Positions 1-8,089 of a DNA stretch of 64,000 nucleotides are shown here, piece after piece. Below the pieces are notes generated by a model. It saw nothing but the letters and a program-made list of their open reading frames with translations. It was not told the origin of the DNA and did not search any database. Numbering within the stretch: the first letter of the stretch is position 1; each line of letters begins with the position of its first letter. The stretch lies in the NCBI GenBank assembly GCA_039028635.1, contig JBCCHV010000025.1, forward strand, positions 1 through 64,000, read 5' to 3'. The DNA is from Acidobacteriota bacterium (GTDB taxonomy: Bacteria; Acidobacteriota; Thermoanaerobaculia; Multivoradales; JBCCEF01). Made by a program: the position numbers and the translations under genes.

Positions 1-370
1 CTGCAAGGCCGTAGGTCACTGAATCTGCGGCGTTATCCGCCGGCTGCACTCCTCGCAGTACGTCCAGTACGGCTGCGTCGCGGCACCAACGGATGCCTTG
101 CATCTCCAGCAACCTACGACCTTTCGCCACGAGATCCGATAAGAAGGACGGGCCAAGACAACGTAAAACTGGATTCACTTCCTTGCCAAAGCGCTATAGC
201 AACCCGCGTGCCATGGGAGCCTTCGCCGTTTTACAGGCGTTTTCGGCGATCAGGCCCGAAAAAGGTGTCCGAAAGATGTCCGGAAGATGTCCGGAAGACG
301 TCCGAAAGATGTCCGGAAAACGAGAAGCGCCTCAGGGAGTGGCGCCTCGTCCTCGGGGCGAAGACAGGTT
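1..370. other. Intergenic region at window start, structured, no gene
   Basis: No convincing gene is seen; the possible reading frames here are rich in Arg and Pro and lack ribosome binding sites. The first 125 bases contain an inverted repeat (arms 5-16 and 112-123, 11 of 12 positions complementary) enclosing smaller palindromes such as GCGG/CCGC and repeated GTAC, so it may be a repetitive palindromic element. A short tandem repeat lies at 267-321 and is listed separately. The left neighbour is outside the window. Confidence 0.5.
267..321. repeat. Five tandem copies of an 11-bp unit
   Basis: Five consecutive 11-bp units follow the consensus GTCCGRAAGAT with one or two changes per copy. Because 11 is not a multiple of three, the array shifts frame with each unit and is unlikely to be coding. 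It lies about 50 bases beyond the stop of the convergent PH-domain gene (stop at 371). Its function is unknown. Confidence 0.85.
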
Positions 371-1873
371 TCAGGACCAGCGGAAGCGCGTGCGGGCGGC
401 GTGGGCGGCGAGGTGGGTTTGGAGCTCTTCGGCGGTGGCCTTGGGCAGGAATCGAATGTGGAGGCGGTGGGCCGAGGCGCCGGCACCGGCGGTGTCGATC
501 TCGAGGTTGGCCATGCCCCATCGGCGGTCGAAGGGTGACTCGACCAGGGACACCGACTGGATCTTGCTGAAGCGGGCCAGGCTAGTGCGCCGAGTCCACC
601 AGCCGCTGCGATAGTAGATGCGCTCGCCGGATAGAGCATAGCCGCGGCGAACGACCTCTCGGCGCGCATCGATGACCACCAGCGCACCAAAGAGCAGCGA
701 CAGGCCCAGCAGCCAGGGGTTGATGAAGAACGCCGGGATCGACAGCAGGAACACCACCGCCAGGCCCCGACGAATCATGCGGGTGGAGGCTCGCGGGTCG
801 ATTCTCCGCCAGTCGACAGCGGCCAGGTCGGCTCCGGGCTCGACCTCCTCGAGGAAGGTCGCCAGGTTCACATTCGGCAACACCGGCGCGAGCCGTTGAC
901 GACTGGAGCCCCCCGGGCCTTCCTGCGAGCTGCCGGCGGTCTCGGCCGACACTTCGAGGCGGCCGAGCAGGCGATGCATGAACTTCTCGCGCACCGACAG
1001 CACCTGGATGCGATGGAGCGGCAATGAGGCCGCGACCTGCGTCACCAGGCCGCTCCGGGAGCGCAGCTCGCGCCCGACCTTCTCCAAGCGAAAGCCCCAG
1101 TACTTGAGGAACGACCAGACCACCGACAGCAGCCGCACCAGCACCAGGAACGCCGCGGCGAGGCCCGAGAACCGGAGAACCCAGGACAGCGCTCCGATCA
1201 GGTCGCGGGGCGCCGCCTCGGGCAAGTATCGGCGAACATCGGTGAAGGCACTGTCGACGAGATCGAACTGCCAGGCGAGACCCAGCATGGCGCCGACGAC
1301 CAGCATGCCGCGGTTGTCGACCAGCCCCTGGGCGACCAGGTCGCGCCAGTCGAGGGCGACCAGCTCGTCACCGGTCGGCTCCTCCTGGAGGACGCTCTCC
1401 GCCCCCTCACTCCCGATCGTGCCGGGCACCGGCGCTCCCTGGGCGGCCTTCTCGGCACGCACCCGGCGGCGCATCTCGTCCAGGGCCTGCAGCGACAGCA
1501 CCTGAAGCTTGGCCTCCGGCTCCTGGCCACCGGCGGTTTCGACGCGAACGTCCGCCACCCTCAGCAAGCGGTGCACAGGATTCTGCAGGGAGCCGATGTT
1601 GTGGATGCGGGAGTAGGGAATGTGTCGCTGATTGCGAAACAGCAGGCCGGTCTTGATCACCAGCTCCGATTCGTCGAAGCGATAGCGGTAGGTGAGGTAA
1701 CGCAGGATGGCGCTGAGGGTCGCCGGGATCACCAAGATCATCGCCCAGACTTCGTAGCGATTGCCGCCGCGAGCGGCGAACAAGACGATCAAGCCCGGCA
1801 GGATCAGCGAGCGGGCGCTGTTGAGCAGGCTGAACAGAATGGAGGTCGGATGGAGACGATTCTCAGACGGCAT
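371..1873 (-). CDS. PH domain-containing membrane protein, YdbT-like
   Basis: This 500-residue integral membrane protein carries three bacterial PH (bPH_2/DUF304) modules, near residues 60-130, 245-320 and 400-470. Each has the family pattern of a hydrophobic strand, a 'rsGl' turn and a conserved basic 'I..i.sv....R.lG' segment (for example HRIQVLSV and SKIQSVSL). Pairs of transmembrane helices precede the modules, near residues 15-60, 175-240 and 365-395. The upstream gene, also a PH protein, overlaps it by 11 bases, so the two are probably translationally coupled, as in ydbS-ydbT pairs of Bacillus. Members are linked to envelope stress or resistance to secreted antimicrobials, but the molecular role is not established. 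Confidence 0.85.
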   Translation of the reverse strand: MPSENRLHPTSILFSLLNSARSLILPGLIVLFAARGGNRYEVWAMILVIPATLSAILRYLTYRYRFDESELVIKTGLLFRNQRHIPYSRIHNIGSLQNPVHRLLRVADVRVETAGGQEPEAKLQVLSLQALDEMRRRVRAEKAAQGAPVPGTIGSEGAESVLQEEPTGDELVALDWRDLVAQGLVDNRGMLVVGAMLGLAWQFDLVDSAFTDVRRYLPEAAPRDLIGALSWVLRFSGLAAAFLVLVRLLSVVWSFLKYWGFRLEKVGRELRSRSGLVTQVAASLPLHRIQVLSVREKFMHRLLGRLEVSAETAGSSQEGPGGSSRQRLAPVLPNVNLATFLEEVEPGADLAAVDWRRIDPRASTRMIRRGLAVVFLLSIPAFFINPWLLGLSLLFGALVVIDARREVVRRGYALSGERIYYRSGWWTRRTSLARFSKIQSVSLVESPFDRRWGMANLEIDTAGAGASAHRLHIRFLPKATAEELQTHLAAHAARTRFRWS

Positions 1874-2456
1874 CGTCCTCGTCGACCTCGACCAGGTGGT
1901 CCCGAATCACGGAGGCGAGCTCATGAGTCAAACCCGGCAGAGCCACCCGGGCGTGATCGGTGCCGGCGGTGTGAATCAGCAGGGTGCCAAGACTGAAGGC
2001 GCGCTCGAGGGGACCCTGCGAAACGTCCGTGTGCTGGACTCGCGACCGCGGCACGGTCACCACTTCACGCCACAGCACGCCACGACGGATTTCGAGCTCG
2101 CGGGCGCCAACCCGATAGGAAGCGTAGCGATAGCTCAGCGCCGGCCAGAAGTGGGCTCGCAAGGCGATCAAGACCACCAGCAGGCCCCAGCCGCCGGCGA
2201 TCAGAGCGAACAACCCTCGCGGCATGCTGGAAAAGGCCATCACCACACTGCCGATGGACCAGACCACCGCGTGGACGACGACGTTGATCCAGTTGACCAG
2301 CCGCCGCACCGAAACGTAGCGCCGGTCGAGCTGCTGCCGGCCTTCGGGAAGGGCAGGCGACGAGTCGGCCGGCACCGTGGCTTCGGCCGCCGCCTCGCCA
2401 GCCGGAGGAGACATCGGTCGAGGTGCCGCCTCGGAGGGCGGTGGATGGTGGCTCAC
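1863..2456 (-). CDS. PH domain-containing protein, YdbS-like
   Basis: This is a protein of about 197 residues with a Pro/Ala-rich cytoplasmic N-terminus, two transmembrane helices (roughly residues 55-75 and 80-100) and one C-terminal bPH_2 module containing VGARELEIRRGVLWRE and VPRSRVQHTDVSQGP. It is the small partner of the three-module protein that follows and overlaps. I use a GTG start at 2456; an ATG at 2414 would give 183 residues. Neither has a good Shine-Dalgarno sequence, so the start is uncertain. The frame stays open well upstream, but that part looks non-coding. Confidence 0.75.
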   Translation of the reverse strand: MSHHPPPSEAAPRPMSPPAGEAAAEATVPADSSPALPEGRQQLDRRYVSVRRLVNWINVVVHAVVWSIGSVVMAFSSMPRGLFALIAGGWGLLVVLIALRAHFWPALSYRYASYRVGARELEIRRGVLWREVVTVPRSRVQHTDVSQGPLERAFSLGTLLIHTAGTDHARVALPGLTHELASVIRDHLVEVDEDDAV

Positions 2457-2552
2457 GGTCCGAGAATAGCAAGCTCTCGGAGCCTGCTGAAATCGCAGGC
2501 GAAAGACCGTGATCCCCTTCGCCACCGCCGCCTCGGCTGGTAGGGTCCCGCC

Positions 2553-2987
2553 ATGATTGCCCGCTACGCGGCTCGCTGGCTCCCGCTCGTCCTTCGCCTG
2601 GCTGGTGGCACCATGCTGCTGGCCTTCGGTGCCGCTTTGATGCCGACCGACTGGATGGCATCGACCCACCAACGCCTCGGCCTCGGCGACTTCCCGGCCT
2701 CGCCCCTGGTGGAGTATCTGACGCGCTCCATCTCCCTGATCTACGGCATCCACGGTGGCATCCTGATCCTCGGTGCGTCGGACATCCAGCGCCTGCGACC
2801 GATGCTGCGCTACCTGGGAATCTCGAATATCGGCCTCGGCCTCGCCCTCGCAGCGGTCGATCTCTACGCCGGATTGCCCTGGTGGTGGACCACCGTCGAG
2901 GCGACCTCGGTGCTCGGATTCGGTGTCCTGCTGCTGGTCATGCTCAGCGCCATCCCGGATCGCTGGCAGCAGGAAGCGGAGCGATGA
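2553..2987 (+). CDS. Small hypothetical membrane protein, four helices
   Basis: This is a 144-residue protein of unknown function with about four hydrophobic segments (near residues 12-30, 58-78, 88-105 and 115-133) and short polar loops. I recognise no family motif. Its stop overlaps the start of the following propeller gene by four bases (ATGA), so the two are likely co-translated. It could anchor or support the exported propeller protein, but that is inference from the overlap only. Confidence 0.7.
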   Translation: MIARYAARWLPLVLRLAGGTMLLAFGAALMPTDWMASTHQRLGLGDFPASPLVEYLTRSISLIYGIHGGILILGASDIQRLRPMLRYLGISNIGLGLALAAVDLYAGLPWWWTTVEATSVLGFGVLLLVMLSAIPDRWQQEAER

Positions 2988-4249
2988 CCAAACCCGCCTG
3001 CCTCGCCTTGATATTGGCCCTTGCCAGCAGCCTGCCGAGTCTCGCCGACTGGCCGCAGTGGCTCGGACCCGAGCGCAACGGCACCAGCGATGTCGCCCTT
3101 GCGGCCTGGGGACCGGAGGGCCCGTCCGTGCGCTGGAAGCACGCCGTCGGTGCCGGCTACTCGGCACCGGTCATCGCCCAAGGCAAGGTGCTGGTGTTCC
3201 ATCGGCAGGACGCCGACGATCTGCTCCAGGCCCTCGACCCGACGAACGGCAAGGTTCTCTGGAGCCACCGCCAGCGGTCGACCTACAAGGACGACTTCGG
3301 CTTCGACGAGGGGCCGCGCAGCACCCCGACGGTGGACGGCGATCGAGTCTTCACCTACAGCGCCGAGGGCCGACTGACGGCGATCGCCCTCGCCAGCGGC
3401 AAGGAGCTCTGGTCGGTGGACACCCACCGCCGCTTCGTCGCCGACGACGGCTACTTCGGCGCCGCCTGCTCCCCACTGGTCGTCGACGACCTGGTGGTGG
3501 TCAATGTCGGCGGCGAGAAGGGCGGCATCGTGGCCTTCGACCGCGGCAGCGGCGAAACCCGCTGGACCGCCACCGACCACGAAGCCAGCTACTCGTCACC
3601 GATCCTTCACCGCTACCGGGGTAAGGCCGAGCTGCTGGTCTTCACCCGCGAAGGGCTGGTCGCCCTCGCACCCGGGACCGGCAAGGTCCGCCTCGAGTTC
3701 CGGTGGCGAGCCCGCATCAAGGCTTCGGTCAACGCCGCGACCCCGATCCTGGTCGGAGACCAGGTCTTCCTGTCGGCCAGCTACGGCACCGGCGCCGTCC
3801 TACTCGATGTCTCCGGTGAAGCTGCCCGCGCCCTGTGGCAGGGTGATCGCTCGCTGACCAATCACTACGCCACCAGCGTCCACCACCGCGGCACCCTGTT
3901 CGGCTATCACGGCCGCCAGGAGGCGATGCCCGCGCTGCGCGCCATCGACGCCGCCAGTGGTGAGGTGCTGTGGAGCGTCGACCGCTTCGGGGCGGGATCG
4001 ATCTTGCGGGTCGGTGAAAAGCTGTTGATCCTGCGCGAGGCCGGCGAGCTGATCCTCGCCGAGGCGACGCCAGAGGCCTTTCAGCCCCTGGCCCGCCACC
4101 GCACCGCCCCCCGCATGCTGCCCTATCCAGCCCTTTCCGACGGCTTGCTCCTGGCGCGCAATCACGAGACCCTCTACGCCTTCGAGCTCCCCCTCGCCAA
4201 GGCACCTTCAACCGATGGCAACGCCAGCGATCAATCGTCGCCGAACTGA
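2984..4249 (+). CDS. PQQ-like beta-propeller protein, exported
   Basis: This 421-residue protein has an N-terminal Sec signal peptide (MTKPACLALILALASSLPSLA) followed by DWPQWLGPERNGTS, the typical opening of the exported PQQ-like/BamB-like propellers of Acidobacteria and Planctomycetes. Repeated blade motifs follow, such as LDPTNGKVLWSH, IALASGKELWSV, FDRGSGETRW and IDAASGEVLWSV (A.D..tG...W). No catalytic residues of quinoprotein dehydrogenases were identified, so a structural or binding role is more likely. The ATG at 2984 overlaps the stop of the previous gene. The 3' end runs 19 bases into the convergent VOC gene. Confidence 0.85.
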   Translation: MTKPACLALILALASSLPSLADWPQWLGPERNGTSDVALAAWGPEGPSVRWKHAVGAGYSAPVIAQGKVLVFHRQDADDLLQALDPTNGKVLWSHRQRSTYKDDFGFDEGPRSTPTVDGDRVFTYSAEGRLTAIALASGKELWSVDTHRRFVADDGYFGAACSPLVVDDLVVVNVGGEKGGIVAFDRGSGETRWTATDHEASYSSPILHRYRGKAELLVFTREGLVALAPGTGKVRLEFRWRARIKASVNAATPILVGDQVFLSASYGTGAVLLDVSGEAARALWQGDRSLTNHYATSVHHRGTLFGYHGRQEAMPALRAIDAASGEVLWSVDRFGAGSILRVGEKLLILREAGELILAEATPEAFQPLARHRTAPRMLPYPALSDGLLLARNHETLYAFELPLAKAPSTDGNASDQSSPN

Positions 4250-4692
4250 GCGAACACCAGCCAGTGGCCGCCGGGATCGCGCACCCCGATCTCCGTCGCT
4301 CCATAGAAAGTGGTGCGGCGCGGGAACACCAGATCGACCCCTTCGAGAGCCCGCTCGATGGCGGCGAGATCCTCGACTTCGATGTAGAGGGAGCTCGGTC
4401 CGGAGGCCTCGGCGATCGCCGGAATGTCGGCGGCGACGCTGGCTCGGGACTGCAGCATGAGCTCGATCCCCGGCCGTTTGAGGATCACGAAGGCGAGTCC
4501 TCCTTCGCCGGGGACCTCGTCGGCGACCTCGAAGCCGAGCCTCTCGACCCAGAACTCCAGACTCGGCTCGACCTTCTCGACCACCAGCAATGACGTCAAA
4601 CGCTTCACTTCGACCTCCTGCCCGCCAAGGGCCCCGGCCGACGCGAGGGTCGACACCAGAATCAACAGCGATGAGATGAGTGGCTTGGTCAT
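4231..4692 (-). CDS. VOC-fold (glyoxalase/bleomycin-resistance) protein with signal peptide
   Basis: This 153-residue protein shows the vicinal-oxygen-chelate pattern: a beta strand (LTSLLVVEKVEPSLEFWVERLGF), a second strand (GLAFVILKRPGIELML), and a second half ending in FYGATEIGVRDPGGHWLVFAQ. The final E.-RDPdGh segment is characteristic of the superfamily. The N-terminus reads as a Sec signal peptide (MTKPLISSLLILVSTLASAGA), which is unusual for VOC proteins and implies an envelope location. It overlaps the upstream AraC regulator by four bases. Substrate unknown. Confidence 0.8.
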   Translation of the reverse strand: MTKPLISSLLILVSTLASAGALGGQEVEVKRLTSLLVVEKVEPSLEFWVERLGFEVADEVPGEGGLAFVILKRPGIELMLQSRASVAADIPAIAEASGPSSLYIEVEDLAAIERALEGVDLVFPRRTTFYGATEIGVRDPGGHWLVFAQFGDD

Positions 4693-5471
4693 GCTCTCGA
4701 TCCTGACAGGATCGAATCCGCCGCGTCTTGGAAGAATGGAACCTCCCGCGCGGAGGCGAAGAGGAGGCGCAGGGACTCACCAGTCAACAGGCGCACTTCC
4801 CGAGCCATGTGGGCTTGATCGCAGTAGCCGAGGGCGAAGGCGTCGTCGGCCTGCGGCCGGCGGCCGGCGCAGTGCGCCAATAGGCGGCGAAGCCGCAGGA
4901 TGCGGGCCAAAGCCTTGGGGCCCACGCCGACAGTCTTCTGGAACCGCCGAGTGAGCTGCTGACGAGACATCCCCAGCTCATCGGCCACGGCAGCAACTCG
5001 GGTACCGCAGTTCAAGCGGGCCACCGCGCGAGCGATCGCCCGCGGCGGCGCCTCGACCCGCCCGATTTCGGCCATCATCTCGGCAGCCAGCCGTTGCACC
5101 ACCGGAGGCTGAAGGTCGGAGTCGCCGCGGGCGCCGCTGATCGCGACCTCGGCCAAGCGCTCCGCGCGCTCGTTCCAAGACTTCTGCAAGGGTTGCCGCT
5201 GATCGGTCAATGGTCGCATCGAGCCCCCCAACCAGGGCTGCGCCCCGCCGGGCCGAAAGCGCACCGCCACGAGCGTTCCGGAGCGAACGGCCGGAATCTG
5301 TCGCGCCACGGTCATCGTGCCGACCACCGACGCCGCGGCCTCGTCGAGCTCGATCAGGATGTCGGCGCAGCCGTCCGGCATCACCCGATGGGCGTCGCCG
5401 CGGCGCGCCAACCAGAAACACTCGACCCAAGCTCGTAGCGCAGCCGGCGGCAGATACTCGCGGTAGGACAT
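4689..5471 (-). CDS. AraC-family transcriptional regulator
   Basis: This 260-residue regulator has an N-terminal ligand-sensing region of the DUF6597 type (YLPPAALRAWVECFW, VMPDGCADILIEL, VRFRPGGA). A C-terminal two-helix-turn-helix AraC DNA-binding domain spans about residues 150-240 (VAAVADELGMSRQQLTRRF, VGVGPKALARILRLRRLL, ALGYCDQAHMAREVR). The stop overlaps the start of the exported VOC gene by four bases, so regulator and VOC protein form a two-gene operon, probably with an inducer related to the VOC substrate. The upstream 130 bases separate it from a divergent phosphoesterase gene. Confidence 0.88.
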   Translation of the reverse strand: MSYREYLPPAALRAWVECFWLARRGDAHRVMPDGCADILIELDEAAASVVGTMTVARQIPAVRSGTLVAVRFRPGGAQPWLGGSMRPLTDQRQPLQKSWNERAERLAEVAISGARGDSDLQPPVVQRLAAEMMAEIGRVEAPPRAIARAVARLNCGTRVAAVADELGMSRQQLTRRFQKTVGVGPKALARILRLRRLLAHCAGRRPQADDAFALGYCDQAHMAREVRLLTGESLRLLFASAREVPFFQDAADSILSGSRA

Positions 5472-5564
5472 GATCGCGCACGATCATAGCGGCCGAGGCA
5501 TGGACCGGACGGGTCGGCAGCACGGCACAGGAATGAAAGGCGCCAGAGAATCGTTTTGCCGGCT

Positions 5565-5570
5565 TACAAT
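5565..5570 (+). promoter_or_regulatory. Possible -10 element upstream of phosphoesterase
   Basis: TACAAT matches the sigma-70 -10 consensus at five of six positions and lies 30 bases before the phosphoesterase ATG. No clear -35 hexamer is visible at 16-18 bases upstream, so this is only a candidate. Confidence 0.3.
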
Positions 5571-5600
5571 TCGAGCGCCAATCACCAGCAAGCTTTCCCC

Positions 5601-6461
5601 ATGTCTCGCATCGCCATCCTCTCGGACATCCACGGCAACGTTCCCGCCCTCGACGCCGTCCTGGCGGACATCGCCTCTCAAGACGTCGACGAAACCCTGG
5701 TGGGTGGCGATCTCGTCGGGCGGGGTCCGCAGGGATCGGCCGTCACCCGACGCATCCGCGAGCTTGGCCTCGCCACCATCGGGGGAAATCACGAGGAGTA
5801 CCTCCTCGACTTCCGCCGCGGCAATATCCCGAGCTCTTGGCACCATGACGAAGAGTGGGCCGCGGCGCGCTGGATGGCCGCCGAGCTCACCTCCGAGGAC
5901 GTCGAGTACATCGCTGCCCTGCCCTTCTCGCTCCGCCGACCGGGCATGCGGCTGGTGCACGGCACTCCGGCGTCGAACCGCGACGGCATCGGACCGTGGA
6001 CCAACGAAGCCCGCCTCGAGGAGCACTGGAACGCAGTGCCGGAGGGGGTTCTGGTCTGCGCCCACACCCACCGCCCGCTGATCCGCCACGTCGCCCAGGG
6101 GATGATCGTCAACATCGGCTCCGTGGGCATGCCCTTCAACCGCGACCAGGCGGCCCAGTACGCCATCTTCGAGAGCACCTCCGACGGCTGGGAAGTCGAG
6201 CTGCGACGGGTGCCCTACGACCTCGAAGAGGTCTATCGCGCCTACGACCGCACCGGCTTCCTCGCCGACGGCGGCGTCACGGCGCGCCTTCTGCGCCTCG
6301 AGCTCGAGCACGCTTCGCCGCTGCTGGTGCCCTTTCTCGAGTGGGCGCGACGACAGCGTCTCGAGCCCTCCCTGGGCCATCTCGACCGCTTCTTCGAGTT
6401 CCATCGACCGGGCGAGTCCCTGCGCCACTTCTTCTCCCGCCTGCAGGAGATCGACGCCTAG
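5601..6461 (+). CDS. Metallophosphoesterase family protein, YfcE/MJ0936-like
   Basis: This 286-residue cytosolic protein carries the calcineurin-like phosphoesterase motifs in order: D-x-H (ILSDIHGN, residues 6-13), GD..G (VGGDLVGRG), GNHE (IGGNHEEY) and the paired C-terminal histidines (CAHTHRP), with NIGSVGMPFN typical of the YfcE-type subgroup. These ligate two metal ions for phosphodiester or phosphomonoester hydrolysis. I chose the ATG at 5601 because MSRIAILSDIHGN is the usual family start; upstream residues do not resemble the family. The final third (from about residue 200) has no motif I recognise. The substrate is not predictable. Confidence 0.85.
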   Translation: MSRIAILSDIHGNVPALDAVLADIASQDVDETLVGGDLVGRGPQGSAVTRRIRELGLATIGGNHEEYLLDFRRGNIPSSWHHDEEWAAARWMAAELTSEDVEYIAALPFSLRRPGMRLVHGTPASNRDGIGPWTNEARLEEHWNAVPEGVLVCAHTHRPLIRHVAQGMIVNIGSVGMPFNRDQAAQYAIFESTSDGWEVELRRVPYDLEEVYRAYDRTGFLADGGVTARLLRLELEHASPLLVPFLEWARRQRLEPSLGHLDRFFEFHRPGESLRHFFSRLQEIDA

Positions 6462-6558
6462 CAGGCTGCTGAGAAAGCCGCGTGGCGGCTTCAGCGCCTG
6501 CTGTTTATTTCAGGGGCGGCCGGCCAGGGGGGCTAAAAGTTCTTCAGCAACCTGCTAG
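6458..6558. repeat. About 100-bp inverted-repeat element
   Basis: The arms CTAGCAGGcTGCTGA (6458-6472) and the complementary TCAGCAaCCTGCTAG (6544-6558) pair with one mismatch. A nested hairpin (GCTGA...GCCGC / GCGGCTTCAGC) follows the left arm. The element overlaps the stop codon of the phosphoesterase gene and fills the gap before the alkaline phosphatase gene. It could be a transcription terminator or a short non-autonomous element; a U-tract is not evident. Confidence 0.6.
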
Positions 6559-6626
6559 CGTCCTTGCGACGATCGGCGAATACCGCGAGACTAGGCGTCC
6601 GATCACCGACCGAGAAGGAGAGCGAG

Positions 6627-7856
6627 ATGCCGACCGTCAGTCCGCAGCGGGTCATCCTGGGCGTCGTCATGGGAGTCCTCGCCCTCGGCTGGGTGCTCCT
6701 CGCCCTGTGTTTCTTCGGCGTCGAGCTGCCGCGCCCGTCGCACGGCGGAGGCGAGCCGATCGATGGTTCCCCCATCGACTTCGCGATCGGTGAGAGATCC
6801 CCACTGGCACAGCCGACTGGCACTGTCGAGGGCGAGCTCGCGAACCAGCCCCAGGCCACCGCGACACCGCGCAATCTCATTCTGTTCCTCGGCGACGGCA
6901 TGGGCTACTCCCACGTCGCCGCCGCCCGCGCCACCCGCCGGGGCGCCCGCCAACCCCTGCTCTTCGAGCGCTTGCCCTACTCGGCGGCGATCACCACCTT
7001 CTCCGCCTTCAGCCTCTACACCGACTCCGCCGCCGGCGCCACCGCGCTGGCCAGTGGCGTGGCGGTCCCCCCCGGGCACCTGTCCGTCGATGACCGCGGG
7101 CGTCCGGTGCGAACCCTGTTCGAGGCCGCCCGGGAGGCGGGCAAGGCGATCGGCCTGGTGACCGATTCGTACCTCTGGGACGCCAGCCCCGCGGCCTTCG
7201 TGGTGCACCGCGAGAGCCGCCGCGAGTATGGCCAGATCCTGGCCGATATGGCGACCTCCGGAGCCGACCTGCTGGTCGGCGAATCGTCCGACCACGAAGG
7301 CACCGAAGAGGCCGCCAGCGTCCTCCAGCGTCAGCATCGCCTGGCCGAGACCTGGAGCGATCTCGAGGCTTTGGAGTCAGCCGAGGAACCGGCTGCGGGC
7401 CTCTTCGCGGCCGGCACCATCGCCGACCGAGAGCAAGAGCCCACCCTGGCCCAGCTCACCGCCTGGGCGGTTCGCCGCCTGTCGCGCAATCCTGCCGGTT
7501 TTTTCCTCTTCGTCGAGACCGAGGAGCCGGACACGGGCTCCCACCGCCACCAGATCGATCGCGTCCTGAACGGCATCGCCGCCCTCGACGAAGCCGTCGC
7601 CGAGGGCCTCGAGGCTCCGGCCGATACCCTCGTCCTGGTGACCGCCGACCACGAAACGGGAGGTCTCGGGATCGTCGGCGGCAGCGCCGATTCGCCCCTC
7701 GAGGTCGCCTGGACGAGCACCAGCCACACCGCCGAACCGGTCCCTCTCTACGCCTGGGGTCCCGGTGCCTCACGCTTCACCGGTAGCCTCGAAAACACCG
7801 AGGTGGCCCGCCGCCTCGCCGACCTCTTCGGCTTCGAGCTGACGCCCTCGCCGTGA
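6627..7856 (+). CDS. Alkaline phosphatase family protein, membrane anchored
   Basis: This 409-residue protein has the PhoA-type metal centre: NLILFLGDGMG (Asp metal ligand), YTDSAAGATALASG with the nucleophilic Ser following Asp (near residue 134), VTADHETGGL and TSHTAEPVPLYAWGP, which supply the C-terminal His and Asp ligands. An uncleaved N-terminal helix (about residues 8-32) anchors it in the inner membrane with the domain outside. It hydrolyses phosphomonoesters, presumably for phosphate scavenging. The ATG at 6627 is preferred for its AAGGAG six bases upstream. Its stop overlaps the next gene by four bases (GTGA). Confidence 0.88.
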   Translation: MPTVSPQRVILGVVMGVLALGWVLLALCFFGVELPRPSHGGGEPIDGSPIDFAIGERSPLAQPTGTVEGELANQPQATATPRNLILFLGDGMGYSHVAAARATRRGARQPLLFERLPYSAAITTFSAFSLYTDSAAGATALASGVAVPPGHLSVDDRGRPVRTLFEAAREAGKAIGLVTDSYLWDASPAAFVVHRESRREYGQILADMATSGADLLVGESSDHEGTEEAASVLQRQHRLAETWSDLEALESAEEPAAGLFAAGTIADREQEPTLAQLTAWAVRRLSRNPAGFFLFVETEEPDTGSHRHQIDRVLNGIAALDEAVAEGLEAPADTLVLVTADHETGGLGIVGGSADSPLEVAWTSTSHTAEPVPLYAWGPGASRFTGSLENTEVARRLADLFGFELTPSP

Positions 7857-8089
7857 CGCACTGGATACGCCTCGCGCTGCAGCCGGCAGTGGTTCGCCGG
7901 GGCATCATGTACGGCATCTTCGTCGGCTTGATCCTCAACGCCATCAACCATGGCGGAGCGCTGCTCGCCGGCGACCTCGACACCTCGCGCGCCCTGCGCA
8001 TGACCCTGACCTTTTTCGTCCCGTACCTGGTATCCACCGCCTCGAGCGTTGCCGCCCTGCGTCAGCAAGAGCAAGGAGACTCATCGTGA
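7853..8089 (+). CDS. nrtS: NrtS-like small membrane protein
   Basis: This 78-residue protein has two transmembrane helices and matches the nitrate/nitrite transporter NrtS family pattern: an N-terminal amphipathic 'al.p.vvrRgi.yg.fVGliLnaINhG' stretch, then 'R...tf.vPylVst.Ssv'. NrtS proteins were described as small nitrate/nitrite transporters in cyanobacteria, and homologues occur widely. The GTG start overlaps the phosphatase stop, and its stop overlaps the SDR start, so three functions with no evident metabolic link are translationally coupled. Family assignment is from memory of the pattern. Confidence 0.7.
   Translation: MTHWIRLALQPAVVRRGIMYGIFVGLILNAINHGGALLAGDLDTSRALRMTLTFFVPYLVSTASSVAALRQQEQGDSS

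Noticed and set aside
267-321. Possible CRISPR array
   Set aside because: Units of 11 bases directly abut one another with no spacers, and no cas gene is near.
1863-3167. 434-codon minus-strand frame reaching across two other genes
   Set aside because: Only the C-terminal 197 residues are family-like (PH domain). The rest is antisense to the membrane-protein and propeller genes and has no resemblance to a protein.
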